64,000 bases of DNA from an uncultured Eubacteriales bacterium (GTDB lineage: Bacteria; Bacillota; Clostridia; Lachnospirales; Lachnospiraceae). This document shows, piece by piece, positions 52,814 to 62,219 of this stretch; the stretch's first letter is position 1; each line of letters begins with the position of its first letter. Under the pieces are notes generated by a model. The model searched no databases. It was not told the origin of the DNA and saw nothing but the letters and a program-made list of their open reading frames with translations. The stretch is from the NCBI GenBank assembly GCA_900319795.1, contig ONPU01000006.1, forward strand, positions 1 to 64,000, given 5' to 3'. The translations under genes and the position numbers were made by a program.

Positions 52814-53731
52814 TTAAAACAGCGGCGTCCGGTAGATTCCCTCATCGATCAGCTTCCGGATCTCATTCTGTACATAGGCCTTGTCCTCGGCATAGGTGAC
52901 GCCGAACCAGACATCACCGGAGTGAAGCACCTTCACCTCCGCCCTGTTTTCCCGGACCAGCCCATCGATAATCGTCGGAAGAAGGTATTCCTTTGTCAGG
53001 GGATCCCCTTCTTCAGATGCCAGGAATTCGCGGAATCCGTCTGTGAGGACATCCAGAAATGCCGGTGTAAGGCCCCACATGTTCATGGAAACCGGGCTTT
53101 CGGGATCGATTTCCACGATTCCTTCCGGCGTTTCTATGCCGGCGCCCTGTTCCGTACGGACGAGGTTCTTCGTCTCTTTGATGCCGATGAGCTTTCCGTT
53201 TTCATCCGTAGAAACGATTCCGCGGGTCACGCCGCCGTTTGCGGAAAGCGTGTTCTTCAGCACAAAAGCGGTCATCGCGACCGGAATTTTGCCCTCTCCG
53301 CTCTCCTTATTGTTTTCAACAAGAAGCTCGTGGAGAACCCGGAAGCCCTCTTTTCCGTAGTAGTCATCCGCGTTGATCACGGCAAACGGCTCATGAATCA
53401 GTTCCTTCGCGGCAAGAATCGCCTGGCCGGTTCCCCAGGGCTTTTTTCTGCCCTCCGGAACGCTAAATCCTTCGGGAAGATTCTCCAGTTCCTGATAGGC
53501 ATAGGCCACTTCCGCCACTTTCTCGATTTTGGAGCCGATCAGAGCGCGGAAGTCCTCGTCCAGGTCGCGTCTGATAATAAAGACGATCTTGTTGAAACCC
53601 GCTTCCAGGGCGTCAAAGATCGAATAATCCATCATGATTTCGCCGTTCGGGCCCAGCGGATCCATCTGTTTGATGCCCCCGCCATAGCGGCTTCCGAGTC
53701 CGGCTGCCATAATCACCAGAGACGTTTTCAT
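52814..53731 (-). CDS. Nucleotidyltransferase family protein (sugar-1-phosphate type)
   Basis: ATG 53731 (MKTSLVIMAAGLGSRYGGGIKQMDPLGPNGEIMMDY) follows AAGGAGG. The 305-aa protein has the nucleotide-binding AAGLGSRYGG (9-18) with a Lys in GIKQMDP, GTGQAILAAKEL (about 96-107), and the metal-binding NADDYYG (about 115-121). Family members activate sugar phosphates with NTP. The sugar is unclear. It starts 2 bp after the prfA stop, so it belongs to that operon. Confidence 0.8.
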   Translation of the reverse strand: MKTSLVIMAAGLGSRYGGGIKQMDPLGPNGEIMMDYSIFDALEAGFNKIVFIIRRDLDEDFRALIGSKIEKVAEVAYAYQELENLPEGFSVPEGRKKPWGTGQAILAAKELIHEPFAVINADDYYGKEGFRVLHELLVENNKESGEGKIPVAMTAFVLKNTLSANGGVTRGIVSTDENGKLIGIKETKNLVRTEQGAGIETPEGIVEIDPESPVSMNMWGLTPAFLDVLTDGFREFLASEEGDPLTKEYLLPTIIDGLVRENRAEVKVLHSGDVWFGVTYAEDKAYVQNEIRKLIDEGIYRTPLF

Positions 53732-53732
53732 T

Positions 53733-54815
53733 TCATTCCTCCTTATTGCCGCTGCCCGAAAGCAGCTCCGCGCGTTCATACTGAGTCAGTGCGTCCACAA
53801 TCTCGTCCAGGTCCCCGTTCAGAATCTGGGGAAGCCGGTGCGTCGTCAGGTGGATCCTGTGGTCGGTCACTCTCATCTGAGGAAAGTTGTAAGTCCTGAT
53901 CTTTTCGGAACGATCACCCGTGCCCACCTGGCTTCGCCGAAGATCCGCCCTTGCTTCATGCTGTTTTCTGCGCTCCAGATCGTAAAGCCTTGTTCTTAAC
54001 ACTTTCAGCGCTTTCGCCTTATTTTTGATCTGGGACTTCTCATCCTGGCAGGAAATGACGATTCCCGTCGGAATATGCGTCAGACGGACCGCCGAATCCG
54101 TCGTATTGACGCACTGTCCCCCGTTTCCGGAAGCCCTGAATACGTCGAAGCGGCAGTCATTCATATCGATCTCCACATCCACCTCTTCGGCCTCCGGCAT
54201 AATCGCCACCGTTGCCGTTGACGTATGGATGCGGCCTCCGCTCTCCGTCTCAGGAACTCTCTGAACCCTGTGGGTTCCGCTCTCGAACTTCAGTCTCGCG
54301 AACACTCCGCGTCCGCTGATCTGGAACGTACACTCCTTAAAACCGCCTATGCCGCTTTCGCTTAAGGAGATCATCTCACATTTCCATCCCTTCAGATCGG
54401 CATAGTGCACATACATGCGGTACAGATCCGCCGCGAAAAGCGCCGCTTCTTCGCCGCCGGCACCCGCGCGGATCTCCACAATTACGTTTTTATCATCATC
54501 AGGATCCTTCGGCAGCAGAAGGATCTTCAGTTCCTCTTCGGATTTGGCCAGTTTCCGGGCACATTCGGAGAGTTCTTCCTTAAGAAGGGCTCTCATCTCC
54601 TCGTCTGTTTCCTCCGAGAGCATCTCTTCCGTTTCTTTTTGTTCCTTCTGAAGGCCGAGGAAACGTTCGTAGGCATCCGCGATCGGCTGTATTTCCGCCT
54701 GTTCCTTCAGAAGATACGCCATTCTGGCGGAATCGGAAAGAGTCGCGGGATCGCTGAGTTCCCGTATGATTTCCTCACAGCGGTTCTTCACCGCGTTCAG
54801 TTTTTCCGTCATCAT
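53733..54815 (-). CDS. prfA: Peptide chain release factor 1
   Basis: The ATG at 54815 (MMTEKLN; 54812 is an alternative) avoids overlap with prmC. The 360-aa protein has the peptidyl-hydrolase motif [20 protein letters not shown] (GGQ in the middle third) and the RF1 stop-codon reading tripeptide region [23 protein letters not shown], where the P-x-T is PET. It ends translation at UAA and UAG. The next upstream gene encodes the methyltransferase that modifies the GGQ glutamine. Confidence 0.96.
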   Translation of the reverse strand: MMTEKLNAVKNRCEEIIRELSDPATLSDSARMAYLLKEQAEIQPIADAYERFLGLQKEQKETEEMLSEETDEEMRALLKEELSECARKLAKSEEELKILLLPKDPDDDKNVIVEIRAGAGGEEAALFAADLYRMYVHYADLKGWKCEMISLSESGIGGFKECTFQISGRGVFARLKFESGTHRVQRVPETESGGRIHTSTATVAIMPEAEEVDVEIDMNDCRFDVFRASGNGGQCVNTTDSAVRLTHIPTGIVISCQDEKSQIKNKAKALKVLRTRLYDLERRKQHEARADLRRSQVGTGDRSEKIRTYNFPQMRVTDHRIHLTTHRLPQILNGDLDEIVDALTQYERAELLSGSGNKEE

Positions 54816-54822
54816 CTCATCT

Positions 54823-55740
54823 TCACTCCGCCGCGCGCTCCGCAAGGAAGCCCGTCACGAGGCGCGGGTTTCCGCCGTTGTCATAAAAACTTCTGACCTC
54901 CCGGAATCCGGCCTTCTCCATCAGCTCCGAAAGCGCGTCCGTCTGGTCATAACCGCATTCAAGCGCCATAAGCCCTCCGTCCTTCAAAAAAGCCGTAGAG
55001 CCGTCTATGATTCTTCGGTAAAATGCCATCCCGTCCGGACCCCCGTCGAGGGCGATCCTGGGTTCGTAATCCCTGACCTCCGTCATCAGCGTTTCAATAT
55101 CGGCGGAAGGGATATAGGGCGGATTCGACACGATCACGTCAAATCCCGCTCCCGCTTTTCGTGTCTCATTTTGCAGACGGTCATAGAGATCCGACTGAAG
55201 AAGGACACAGTCTGAGCCTTTTAAAGAGAGTTCATTTTTAAAAGAATCCCGATTTTTGCCGGCCACGGAAAGGGCTTCTTCGGAGATGTCCGTTCCCATG
55301 CCCGAAAGTCCTTCCGGTCCCTCAAGAAGAAGTGTCAGCACAATGCAGCCGCTTCCGGTACAAAGGTCCAGAATCCGCATGCCGCTTTGGAGATGCGGAA
55401 GAACGGCCTCAATCAGCGTTTCCGTATCAAAGCGCGGGACCAGAACTCCACGTTCCACATAAAACTCCCGGCCGAAAAACGGGGCCGAATGAAGGATCTG
55501 CTGCAGAGGCTCCCTTTTCGCCCTTCGCCCGATCAATTCATGAAAACGGTCTTTCCGCTCGTCAGTCGCCGGATCGTCCATGAGCAAAGGCCAGTGCGCC
55601 CTGTCACAGCCGCACACCGAAAGCATCAGGATATGCGCGTCGTACTGCGCGTCTTCCACCCCTGCCTCTTCGAGCGTTTTCCGCCCTTTAAGCTCTTCTT
55701 CCCGGTATGTCCCCGTCTTCAACGGTTCTGCTCCTGCCAT
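54823..55740 (-). CDS. prmC: Release factor glutamine N5-methyltransferase
   Basis: The 305-aa protein has a helical N-terminal domain, the SAM-binding [16 protein letters not shown] (about 126-141) and the catalytic [14 protein letters not shown] (about 208-221). NPPY is the glutamine-methylating motif. It methylates the GGQ Gln of RF1 and RF2. It overlaps the DUF1385 gene start by 22 bp and precedes prfA by 8 bp, reversing the prfA-prmC order found in many bacteria. Confidence 0.95.
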   Translation of the reverse strand: MAGAEPLKTGTYREEELKGRKTLEEAGVEDAQYDAHILMLSVCGCDRAHWPLLMDDPATDERKDRFHELIGRRAKREPLQQILHSAPFFGREFYVERGVLVPRFDTETLIEAVLPHLQSGMRILDLCTGSGCIVLTLLLEGPEGLSGMGTDISEEALSVAGKNRDSFKNELSLKGSDCVLLQSDLYDRLQNETRKAGAGFDVIVSNPPYIPSADIETLMTEVRDYEPRIALDGGPDGMAFYRRIIDGSTAFLKDGGLMALECGYDQTDALSELMEKAGFREVRSFYDNGGNPRLVTGFLAERAAE

Positions 55741-56702
55741 TTCTTCCAGTCAAATACCGCGTTGACCGCGGCAATTGCCACTTCACACATTTTTTCATCC
55801 GGTTCCCGCGTTACCAGCTTCTGCAGGGCAAGGCCCGGCTTTACGAGAACATTGATCACGGGTCCTTCATGGCATCCCGCATAGCGGAGAAGTTCAAAGG
55901 AAATGCCCGCGATGACCGGAATGAGGATCAGTCTCCACAAAAGTCTCCAAAGACGTGACTGAATCCCGAAAAGCCCGAGAATCAGAAACGCGATAATCGA
56001 AATTACCACGACAATGAGGAGAAAGCTCGTGCCGCAGCGCTTATGCTGGCGGGAGCTTTTCATCACATTTTCCACGTTGAGTTCCAGATTGTGTTCAATG
56101 CAGTTGATGCACTTGTGCTCTGCCCCGTGATAGCCGAAGACCCGCTGAATATCTTTCATGCGGGAAATAAGGAGCATATAGATCAAGAATATCAGAAGAC
56201 GGAGAACCGCTTCACACAGATGCACCAGTACTTCGCTTAAGCCGAATTTCCTTAAGAAGCCCGAAAGGAAGTAAGGCAGAAGCATAAAAAGGACCACCGA
56301 GAAGGCAATCGCGAACGCGACCGTCGCGCCGAGCATGATCTTCCAGAGGAGTTCCTCTTTCTTCTCATCTTTTTCGGTTTTTTCCTTGCCCCTCTCCTCT
56401 TCTTCGTCCTCCACAGCCAGATCCGCCGACCTGGTAAGAGAAGTCACTCCGGTGACAAGGGAGTCCACAAATGCGATCGCCCCGCGTAAAAGCGGAATCT
56501 GATGCGCTTTCTTCCACGGGCAGATGCTCTTGAACTCTTTGATTTCCACCGCGATTTCTCCATCCGGCTTTCGTACCGCGATGGAATAATTATTGCCGGC
56601 ACGCATCATGATTCCCTCTATGATTGCCTGCCCGCCGATTCCGGAATATTTCTGCACTTCGTTTATCTCCATTTGGATAAAGAAAAGCTCCGCACTGGGC
56701 AT
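55719..56702 (-). CDS. DUF1385 (YqhQ-like) membrane protein
   Basis: The 327-aa protein begins with YSGIGGQAIIEGIMMRAGNNYSIAVRKPDGEI, the conserved DUF1385 motif. It has about four to five membrane helices (110-132, 148-165, 215-235, 240-265). FGYHGAEHKCINCIEHN (about 193-209) and RQHKRCGTSFLLIVVVISI (about 220-238) are also invariant features. A hydrophilic Glu/Lys insertion at about 92-110 is local. Its role is not established. ATG 56672 is an equally possible start. It sits between rpmE and prmC. Confidence 0.88.
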   Translation of the reverse strand: MPSAELFFIQMEINEVQKYSGIGGQAIIEGIMMRAGNNYSIAVRKPDGEIAVEIKEFKSICPWKKAHQIPLLRGAIAFVDSLVTGVTSLTRSADLAVEDEEEERGKEKTEKDEKKEELLWKIMLGATVAFAIAFSVVLFMLLPYFLSGFLRKFGLSEVLVHLCEAVLRLLIFLIYMLLISRMKDIQRVFGYHGAEHKCINCIEHNLELNVENVMKSSRQHKRCGTSFLLIVVVISIIAFLILGLFGIQSRLWRLLWRLILIPVIAGISFELLRYAGCHEGPVINVLVKPGLALQKLVTREPDEKMCEVAIAAVNAVFDWKKWQEQNR

Positions 56703-56750
56703 CGCATAATAACCGAGTGCCTGATGCGGAGCATAGTTCCGTAAATATCC

Positions 56751-56963
56751 TTACGCTTTTGTTGTCTGGACGCCATACTTCTTGTTGAAAGCTTCGATAC
56801 GTCCGCGAGCCTGAGCGGCTTTCTGCTGGCCTGTATAGAACGGATGGCACTTGGAACAAACTTCCACGTGGATCTCTTTCTTTGTAGAGCCGACTGTAAA
56901 TGTGTTGCCGCAGTTGCAGGTCACGACCGCCTGATTGTATGACGGATGGATTCCTTCCTTCAT
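56751..56963 (-). CDS. rpmE: 50S ribosomal protein L31 (zinc-binding form)
   Basis: ATG 56963 follows GAGGTG. The 70-aa protein has [22 protein letters not shown]...[17 protein letters not shown]. Cys16, Cys18, Cys36 and Cys39 form the zinc site of the C+ type. L31 bridges the ribosomal subunits. It has its own promoter (57032-57060), so it can be made independently of rho upstream. Confidence 0.97.
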   Translation of the reverse strand: MKEGIHPSYNQAVVTCNCGNTFTVGSTKKEIHVEVCSKCHPFYTGQQKAAQARGRIEAFNKKYGVQTTKA

Positions 56964-57031
56964 GATTATCACCTCGTATTTTCTAAACTCAATAGTTTCC
57001 GACTATTGTTCCGGCTAAAACAGCGAAAATT

Positions 57032-57060
57032 ATTCTATCACACGGCCCGGTGCATTGCAA
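57032..57060 (-). promoter_or_regulatory. Promoter of rpmE
   Basis: TTGCAA (57055-57060) and TAGAAT (57032-57037) are exactly 17 bp apart on the minus strand, about 70 bp before rpmE. The spacer is GC-rich. Confidence 0.7.
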
Positions 57061-57069
57061 GATGCATTT

Positions 57070-58818
57070 TCAGCCGTTCGTCCACTTCTGTAAAATGACA
57101 TTGACCACCTGTTCATTGGTCGGATAGTACGTAAACGCATGGAGCACCTGTTCGATCGCGTCTTCCGCTTTGGCTCCGTTAATCCGCCTTCTCATCACGT
57201 CCACCGCTTTCAGCTCACGCGGGGAAAGAAGAAGATCTTCGCGTCTTGTTCCGGATTTCACGATGTCGATCGCCGGGAAGATACGTCTTTCCTGAAGCTT
57301 TCTGTCCAGGATCAGTTCCATATTGCCCGTTCCTTTGAATTCTTCGTAGACAACGTCGTCCATCTTGCTGCCGGTGTCCACCAGCGCGGTCGCAAGGATC
57401 GTCAGGGACCCTCCCTCACGCATATTTCTCGCCGCTCCGAAAAAGCGCTTCGGCATGTAGAGAGCGGCCGGATCGAGACCGCCGGAAAGCGTTCTTCCGG
57501 TCTGCGGCACGATCGTGTTGTAAGCTCTGGTCAGTCTTGTAATCGAATCGAGCAGAATGATGACGTCCTCATGGTGCTCCACCAGACGCTTCGCGCGTTC
57601 GATCACCATTTCCGCGACTCTTCTGTGATGTTCCGGCTGTTCGTCGAAGGTGGAATAGACGACCTGGACGTTTTTGCCGAATACGGATTCCTTCATGTCC
57701 GTCACTTCTTCGGGACGTTCGTCGATGAGGAGGATGATCAGGTTCGCGTCCGGATCCGCTGTCAGGATCGACTTCGCGATATCCTTCAAAAGCGTCGTCT
57801 TACCGGCTTTCGGCGGTGAGACGATCATGCCTCTCTGGCCTTTGCCGATCGGGGAGATCAGATCCACGATTCTGGTCGCCCTGGAACCGTCCGGGCGTTC
57901 CAGCCGGATGCGCTCGTTCGGGAAGATGGGCGTCATCTTTTCAAAGACGGGCCTTTTGCGTACCTCGTCCGCCGGATGGCCGTTGATCTCGGACACGAAA
58001 AGAAGGGCGCCGTATTTTTCGTTCTGGGCCTTTTCCCGTTTATTGCCGCTCAGCATGTCTCCGGTTTTGAGACCGAAGCGTCTGATCTGGGAAGGAGACA
58101 CATAGACGTCGTCCTCGCCCGGAAGCATGTTGTCGCTTCTTAAGAAGCCGAAACCGTCCGCCATGACCTCCAGAATGCCGGTCACAGGTCTTCCGCGGTC
58201 CTGCAGCTTCGGTTTCTCCTCCGCGGCCTGTGCGCCGCCTTCGGGGGCTGCGGCCGCGCTTCCTTCAGCAGTTTCCGTCTCCTGCTCTGCGCCTTTCGCG
58301 GATCCTCCCGCCTCTTCAGAACGCTCTTCCGCTTCCGCGTTCACGCTTTCTTTCTCCGGAAGATCCGTCTGAGGCACCTTCTCAGCGGCTACCTCTTCGA
58401 CGTTTTCAGCAGCGTTCTCTGCAGCTGCCGCATCCGCTTCCTGGCTCACGGCTTCCGCCTTTTTCCTGCGTCCCGGTTTTTTACGGCTTTTCGCGGTTTT
58501 ATTCTTCTCGGTCGGTTCCTGCGTCTCTTTTACTTCTTTCGCTTTTTTTGTCTCTTTTTCCGCTTTTTCAGAAGCGGCCTTTGACGCAGTTTTCGGGGGC
58601 CTTCCCCTTCTCTTCTCTTTCTTTACGGATTTTGCCTCCGTTTCATTGGCGGCCTGCGCTTTTGCGTCCGCAGCTGCCTTTTCTTCGGCGGCATCCATTT
58701 CCAGCATCCTGTCGATAAGATCATTCTTTTTAAGGGCGGCTGCCCCTTTGATCCCCCTTGCGCGGGCAAGGGCCTTCAGATCCGTTACATGAATCGTCTG
58801 ATACTGTTCTCTTGTCAT
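57070..58818 (-). CDS. rho: Transcription termination factor Rho with long low-complexity N-terminal insertion
   Basis: ATG 58818 has GGAAG five bases upstream. The 582-aa protein is about 160 residues longer than E. coli Rho. It has a Rho N-terminal helical domain (1-45, [29 protein letters not shown]), a charged Lys/Arg then Glu/Ala-rich stretch (about 45-205), the RNA-binding cold-shock domain ([41 protein letters not shown]), Walker [11 protein letters not shown] and Walker [14 protein letters not shown], then the R-loop [13 protein letters not shown]. It terminates transcripts as an RNA-driven hexameric helicase. Confidence 0.95.
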   Translation of the reverse strand: MTREQYQTIHVTDLKALARARGIKGAAALKKNDLIDRMLEMDAAEEKAAADAKAQAANETEAKSVKKEKRRGRPPKTASKAASEKAEKETKKAKEVKETQEPTEKNKTAKSRKKPGRRKKAEAVSQEADAAAAENAAENVEEVAAEKVPQTDLPEKESVNAEAEERSEEAGGSAKGAEQETETAEGSAAAAPEGGAQAAEEKPKLQDRGRPVTGILEVMADGFGFLRSDNMLPGEDDVYVSPSQIRRFGLKTGDMLSGNKREKAQNEKYGALLFVSEINGHPADEVRKRPVFEKMTPIFPNERIRLERPDGSRATRIVDLISPIGKGQRGMIVSPPKAGKTTLLKDIAKSILTADPDANLIILLIDERPEEVTDMKESVFGKNVQVVYSTFDEQPEHHRRVAEMVIERAKRLVEHHEDVIILLDSITRLTRAYNTIVPQTGRTLSGGLDPAALYMPKRFFGAARNMREGGSLTILATALVDTGSKMDDVVYEEFKGTGNMELILDRKLQERRIFPAIDIVKSGTRREDLLLSPRELKAVDVMRRRINGAKAEDAIEQVLHAFTYYPTNEQVVNVILQKWTNG

Positions 58819-58865
58819 ACTCACTTCCTTCAGAAAATATAAAAGATTACATAGACCTGATAAAG

Positions 58866-58946
58866 TGCGGTTAACAGGATTTGAACCTGCACGTTAAAAA
58901 CAACAGAACCTAAATCTGCCGCGTCTGCCAATTCCGCCATAACCGC
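58866..58946 (-). tRNA. tRNA-Leu (anticodon UAG)
   Basis: The minus strand folds as a class II tRNA with a long variable arm. Acceptor GCGGTTA pairs with TAACCGC, the T loop is GGTTCAAATCC and the anticodon loop TTTAGGT gives UAG. The discriminator is A; CCA is not encoded. Confidence 0.9.
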
Positions 58947-58994
58947 AAGGAGAGAATATAGTCCGGAGAATACCGGTTTTTAAAGAAACATTTA

Positions 58995-59020
58995 TCCGGC
59001 TTGCAAAAATGCAAGCCGGA
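58995..59020. other. Hairpin between tRNA-Lys and tRNA-Leu
   Basis: TCCGGCTTGC and GCAAGCCGGA form a perfect 10-bp stem with a 6-base loop. It lies between the last two tRNA genes. No U-run follows on either strand, so it may be a processing site or attenuator. Confidence 0.5.
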
Positions 59021-59034
59021 AAAACTGTATCCAA

Positions 59035-59107
59035 TGAAGCATCGGGGATTCGAACCCCGGACAACTTGATTAAAAGTCAAGTGCTCTACCACCTGAGCTA
59101 ATGCTCC
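59035..59107 (-). tRNA. tRNA-Lys (anticodon UUU)
   Basis: Acceptor GGAGCAT pairs with ATGCTTC and the anticodon loop CTTTTAA gives UUU. D stem GCTC/GAGC and T loop TTCGAAT are canonical. Discriminator A; CCA is not encoded. Confidence 0.96.
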
Positions 59108-59140
59108 ATATATTGAGTTCGCGGCAAAAACTGCCTGCAA

Positions 59141-59212
59141 CTGGGCTAGTTGGATTCGAACCAACGTATGCAGCAGTCAAAGTGCTGTGCCTTACCGCTT
59201 GGCGATAGCCCA
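59141..59212 (-). tRNA. tRNA-Gln (anticodon UUG)
   Basis: Acceptor TGGGCTA pairs with TAGCCCA, and the anticodon loop CTTTGAC gives UUG. The T loop is TTCGAAT. Discriminator G; CCA is not encoded. Confidence 0.96.
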
Positions 59213-59239
59213 TCGTTTCTTCAGCACCACATGCTGCAG

Positions 59240-59314
<75 letters not shown>

Positions 59315-59318
59315 ATAA

Positions 59319-59392
<74 letters not shown>

Positions 59393-59449
59393 ATATTATG
59401 AACGTCCTTCAGAGCTCGCACGAGTCGGATCATCTTCAGAACTGAAAAA

Positions 59450-59520
59450 AGCAGGTGATGGGAATCGAACCCACGTATCCAGCTTGGAAGGCTGGTGTTC
59501 TGCCGTTGAACTACACCTGC
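59450..59520 (-). tRNA. tRNA-Gly (anticodon UCC)
   Basis: Acceptor GCAGGTG pairs with CACCTGC and the anticodon loop CTTCCAA gives UCC. The T loop is TTCGATT. Discriminator U; CCA is not encoded. Confidence 0.96.
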
Positions 59521-59547
59521 ATTCTGGCTAATACGGTGAAAGACCAA

Positions 59548-59622
59548 TCGGGGTGACAGGATTCGAACCTGCGGCTTCCTGCTCCCAAAGCAGGCGCTCT
59601 AGCCAAGCTGAGCCACACCCCG
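59548..59622 (-). tRNA. tRNA-Pro (anticodon UGG)
   Basis: Acceptor CGGGGTG pairs with CACCCCG and the anticodon loop TTTGGGA gives UGG. The T loop is TTCGAAT. Discriminator A; CCA is not encoded. It is the first gene of the tRNA operon. Confidence 0.96.
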
Positions 59623-59652
59623 TCAACTCTCGTGATCCAACACGCAAATGCT

Positions 59653-59681
59653 ATTATATGGGCTTCTTCCGTGCTTGTCAA
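59653..59681 (-). promoter_or_regulatory. Consensus promoter of the seven-gene tRNA operon
   Basis: TTGACA (59676-59681), a 17-bp spacer and TATAAT (59653-59658) are perfect on the minus strand. The -35 box overlaps the stop codon of the phosphodiesterase gene (59678). Confidence 0.92.
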
Positions 59682-60193
59682 TAAAAAAATCCACGGATTC
59701 CTTCTTTTCTTTTGATGAACCGGATTTCAGCGTCCGGCTTCTGCCCTTTTTCAAGAGTGAGCACGATGTAACTCGGCTGCCTGCCGGGCTGTCTCGGGTA
59801 GGTCAGGCTCCCGGGATTCAAGATGAGAAGATCCGGATCCGAGTCGTCGACAACCGGTCTGTGCGTATGTCCGTAGGCCGCTATGGCGCATCCGTACTTC
59901 TTCGCTTCCCGGATGAGTCCTTCATGACCGTAATGAACTCTTAAGCGGTGCCCGTGCGTCACATAGATCGTGATCCCTTCGAAAAAAAGGCGCGCCGTAT
60001 CCTTCAAAGCCCGGTCATAGTCATTATTTCCGCGCACAAATGTACAAAGCGTCCCCGCCATGCTCTCGATTTCTCTCCATTCATCGTCGGTATCCCCGCA
60101 GTGAATCAGATAATCGAAAGGCTTCTCCCGCTCGATGGCTTTTCTCAGGTTTTCATTCATTCCGTGCGTATCGCTGACCAAAAGTATTTTCAT
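59678..60193 (-). CDS. YfcE/MJ0936-type metallophosphoesterase
   Basis: The 171-aa protein has the calcineurin-like metal motifs LLVSDTHGMNENL (D-x-H at 8-10), LIHCGDTDDEW (GD at about 33-34), VRGNNDYD (GN[HN]D type, about 53-60), THGHRLRVHYG (GHxH type) and GHTHRP (about 107-112). Homologues are cytoplasmic phosphodiesterases acting on small model substrates; the natural substrate is not settled. It overlaps the tRNA promoter at its end and follows rdgB by 9 bp. Confidence 0.9.
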   Translation of the reverse strand: MKILLVSDTHGMNENLRKAIEREKPFDYLIHCGDTDDEWREIESMAGTLCTFVRGNNDYDRALKDTARLFFEGITIYVTHGHRLRVHYGHEGLIREAKKYGCAIAAYGHTHRPVVDDSDPDLLILNPGSLTYPRQPGRQPSYIVLTLEKGQKPDAEIRFIKRKEGIRGFFY

Positions 60194-60202
60194 ATTCGCT
60201 GC

Positions 60203-60802
60203 TTATTCCGGTAATTCCCTTTTCAGGATGTCATACATGTTCCGAAGCGCTTTGCCGCGGTGGCTGATCTCATTTTTCTCTTCGGGAGAAAGCTCCGCCG
60301 AGTAACGTCCCTTTTCCGGCACATAGAAAACCGGATCATAGCCGAATCCGTTTTCTCCCTTTTCCTCATAGCCGATCCGCCCTTCGTAAGGCGCTTCGGC
60401 CGTAAAGGCCCTTCCGTCGGGAAATGCGCACGCGATGGCACAGACAAAGCGGGCGCTCCGTTTCTCGTCCGGCACTCCCTCAAGGAGGCGGATCAGCTCA
60501 TTGTTCTTCACATGATAGGAGGTCTCCTCTCCCATCCACCTCGCGGAATAGATGCCCGGCGCTCCGTCCAGATAGTCCACGCATAGTCCGGAGTCATCCG
60601 CCAGCGTCACGCAGCCGGACGCTTCGCAGACCGCCTTTGCCTTGATCATCGCGTTTTCCGCAAATGTCTGCCCGTCTTCCACGATATCGCATTCGATCCC
60701 CGCCTCCTTCATTGAAAGGAGCTCGCAGGGAAGATCCCGGAGTATTTCCCGGATTTCCTCCATTTTATGCGCGTTTCCGGTCGCAAATATGATTCTTGTC
60801 AT
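60203..60802 (-). CDS. rdgB: Non-canonical purine NTP pyrophosphatase (RdgB/HAM1)
   Basis: ATG 60802 (MTRIIFATGNAHKMEEI) follows GGAGG. The 199-aa protein has the substrate motif FATGNAHK (6-13), VTLADDSGLCVDYLDGAPGIYSARW (about 62-86), GENGFGYDPVFYVPEKG and the C-terminal SHRGKAL. It hydrolyses ITP, dITP and XTP, keeping damaged purines out of DNA. It lies in a short operon with the phosphodiesterase. Confidence 0.96.
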   Translation of the reverse strand: MTRIIFATGNAHKMEEIREILRDLPCELLSMKEAGIECDIVEDGQTFAENAMIKAKAVCEASGCVTLADDSGLCVDYLDGAPGIYSARWMGEETSYHVKNNELIRLLEGVPDEKRSARFVCAIACAFPDGRAFTAEAPYEGRIGYEEKGENGFGYDPVFYVPEKGRYSAELSPEEKNEISHRGKALRNMYDILKRELPE

Positions 60803-60831
60803 AGATTCCTCCGGCATAAAAGTGCCATTTT

Positions 60832-61971
60832 TCACTGTCCCGGTTTCGGGCCCATATACTGATAAAGATACGTTTTCAGCATCCCGTTGTAGATCTTGCG
60901 GTTCTTCGTGGCCCGCCTGCCGATATATTTCTCCGCGTCCTCATATGCGGTAATGAGAAACATCGACCAGTCCTTAAGACCGCGGTACGCCTCTCCGATC
61001 TGCGCGTACAAAGCGGGAAGTTCGGCTCGGTCGCTGATCCGCTCTCCATAGGGCGGGTTCGTGATGATAAAGCCGTACCGGCCGGGATGACTCAGGTCTT
61101 TTACCGCCCGTTCCTGAAAATGAATCATCCCCTCGACCCCTGCGGCCTTCGCGTTGTCCCGGGCATATTTCACGGCATTCCGGTCAATGTCATATCCCTG
61201 AATCAGCCTGGACCCTATGTCATGATCGGAAATGATCTCGCTTTTCGCCTCTTCCCGGACTTCCCTCCAGACCTTCGGATCGATAATCTGAGGCCATTCT
61301 TCCGCCGTAAAATGCCTGTTGAGACCCGGGGCGATATGTTTCGCCATCATGGCCGCCTCGATCGGAATCGTTCCCGATCCGCAGAAGGGATCGACAAGGA
61401 AGCGTCCGGGCTTCCAGGGCGAAAGAAGAATGATGGCGGCCGCCAGAGTTTCGGAGATCGGCGCGATCACGGGGGACACGCGGTAGCCTCTTTTATGCAG
61501 GGAGGGCCCGGACATATCGAGCCCCACCGTCACCATATCCTTCTTCAGCGAAACTCTGAACGGATAGGGCGCCCCGTCTTCGGGAAAGTGCTTCCTGTTA
61601 TAGCGGATCTTCATTCGCTCCACCATGGCTTTTTTCATGACGGACTGAATATCCGAGGGCGAAAACAGTTTGCTCTTTACGGAAGACGCTTTCGTGACCC
61701 AGAAGCGGGCGTCTTCGGGAAGATAATCTTCCAGAGGAAGCGCTTTCGTTCCTTCGAACAGCGCGTCATAGGTCTTCGCTTCGAATTCGCCGACGCGAAT
61801 GAGGACCCGTTCCGCTGTCCGAAGGCGGATATTTGCCATGGCGGCCGTATATTCGTCCCCCCGAAACATGACCCGGCCGTCGTCCACCTGAAGGATTTCC
61901 CAGCCTTCGTCCTCTATTTCCCGTTTTAAGACTGCCTCCAGTCCGAAATGGCAAGGCGCAATCAGTTCCAT
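60832..61971 (-). CDS. THUMP-domain class I SAM-dependent RNA methyltransferase (RlmL/YpsC-like)
   Basis: The 379-aa protein begins MELIAPCHFGLEAVLKREIED with a ferredoxin-like/THUMP region (about 1-155). The methyltransferase domain contains FLVDPFCGSGTIPIEAAMMA (about 188-207), SRLIQGYDIDRNAVKYARDNAKAAGV and the catalytic NPPYGERI (about 300-307). Such proteins methylate a guanine of 23S rRNA (N2). It corresponds to the N-terminal half of E. coli RlmL, without the RlmK part. Confidence 0.9.
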   Translation of the reverse strand: MELIAPCHFGLEAVLKREIEDEGWEILQVDDGRVMFRGDEYTAAMANIRLRTAERVLIRVGEFEAKTYDALFEGTKALPLEDYLPEDARFWVTKASSVKSKLFSPSDIQSVMKKAMVERMKIRYNRKHFPEDGAPYPFRVSLKKDMVTVGLDMSGPSLHKRGYRVSPVIAPISETLAAAIILLSPWKPGRFLVDPFCGSGTIPIEAAMMAKHIAPGLNRHFTAEEWPQIIDPKVWREVREEAKSEIISDHDIGSRLIQGYDIDRNAVKYARDNAKAAGVEGMIHFQERAVKDLSHPGRYGFIITNPPYGERISDRAELPALYAQIGEAYRGLKDWSMFLITAYEDAEKYIGRRATKNRKIYNGMLKTYLYQYMGPKPGQ

Positions 61972-62039
61972 AAATCACCCCGTTGTGACCGTAATTTGTT
62001 CAATTTGACGCAAATTTTTAAGAAATTATTAAAAATTTG

Positions 62040-62068
62040 TTGCTTTTTAATTCCCGATCCGATATAAT
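62040..62068 (+). promoter_or_regulatory. Orphan plus-strand promoter
   Basis: TTGCTT (62040-62045), a 17-bp spacer and a perfect TATAAT (62063-62068). No plus-strand gene follows. A terminator-like hairpin begins about 70 bp downstream. Confidence 0.6.
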
Positions 62069-62074
62069 TCTCTT

Positions 62075-62175
62075 CGTAAAAGAATTTACCCTTCAAAAAA
62101 TTTTTTTACAACCCCTTATTAATTATTTATACTCCCCTGAAAAGGTCTTGCCGGCTCCCCCGGTAAGACCTTTTC
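62075..62175 (+). ncRNA. Possible small RNA
   Basis: A transcript starting about 7 bp after the orphan -10 would end at the hairpin 62139-62175, giving about 100 nt. The 5' part is A/U-rich and the 3' part a long GC-rich stem ending UUUUC. No Rfam family was recognised by eye. The call rests only on promoter-terminator spacing. Confidence 0.3.
62139..62175. terminator. Hairpin terminator, probably two-way
   Basis: GAAAAGGTCTT and AAGACCTTTTC (11 bp), a G-T pair, and CCGG/CCGG form a 16-bp stem with a short C-rich loop. Four U end the stem on either strand. On the minus strand it lies 45 bp after the ptsH stop. Confidence 0.7.
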
Positions 62176-62219
62176 ACCATTCATGCTCTATTTATTATTA
62201 CGATTCCGGGGACTCTTCA

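Larger units (their letters stand above)
61972..62219. other. Gap with promoter and terminator, possible small RNA
   Basis: This 248-base gap holds no protein gene. It contains a plus-strand promoter (62040-62068) and a strong hairpin (62139-62175), entered separately, that could delimit a short transcript. It also has A/T-rich tracts that may serve as the leader and promoter of the methyltransferase gene on the minus strand. Confidence 0.5.

Noticed and set aside
58995-59020. Hairpin between tRNA-Lys and tRNA-Leu as a terminator
   Set aside because: There is no U-run on the minus strand and tRNA-Leu lies beyond it, so full termination is unlikely.
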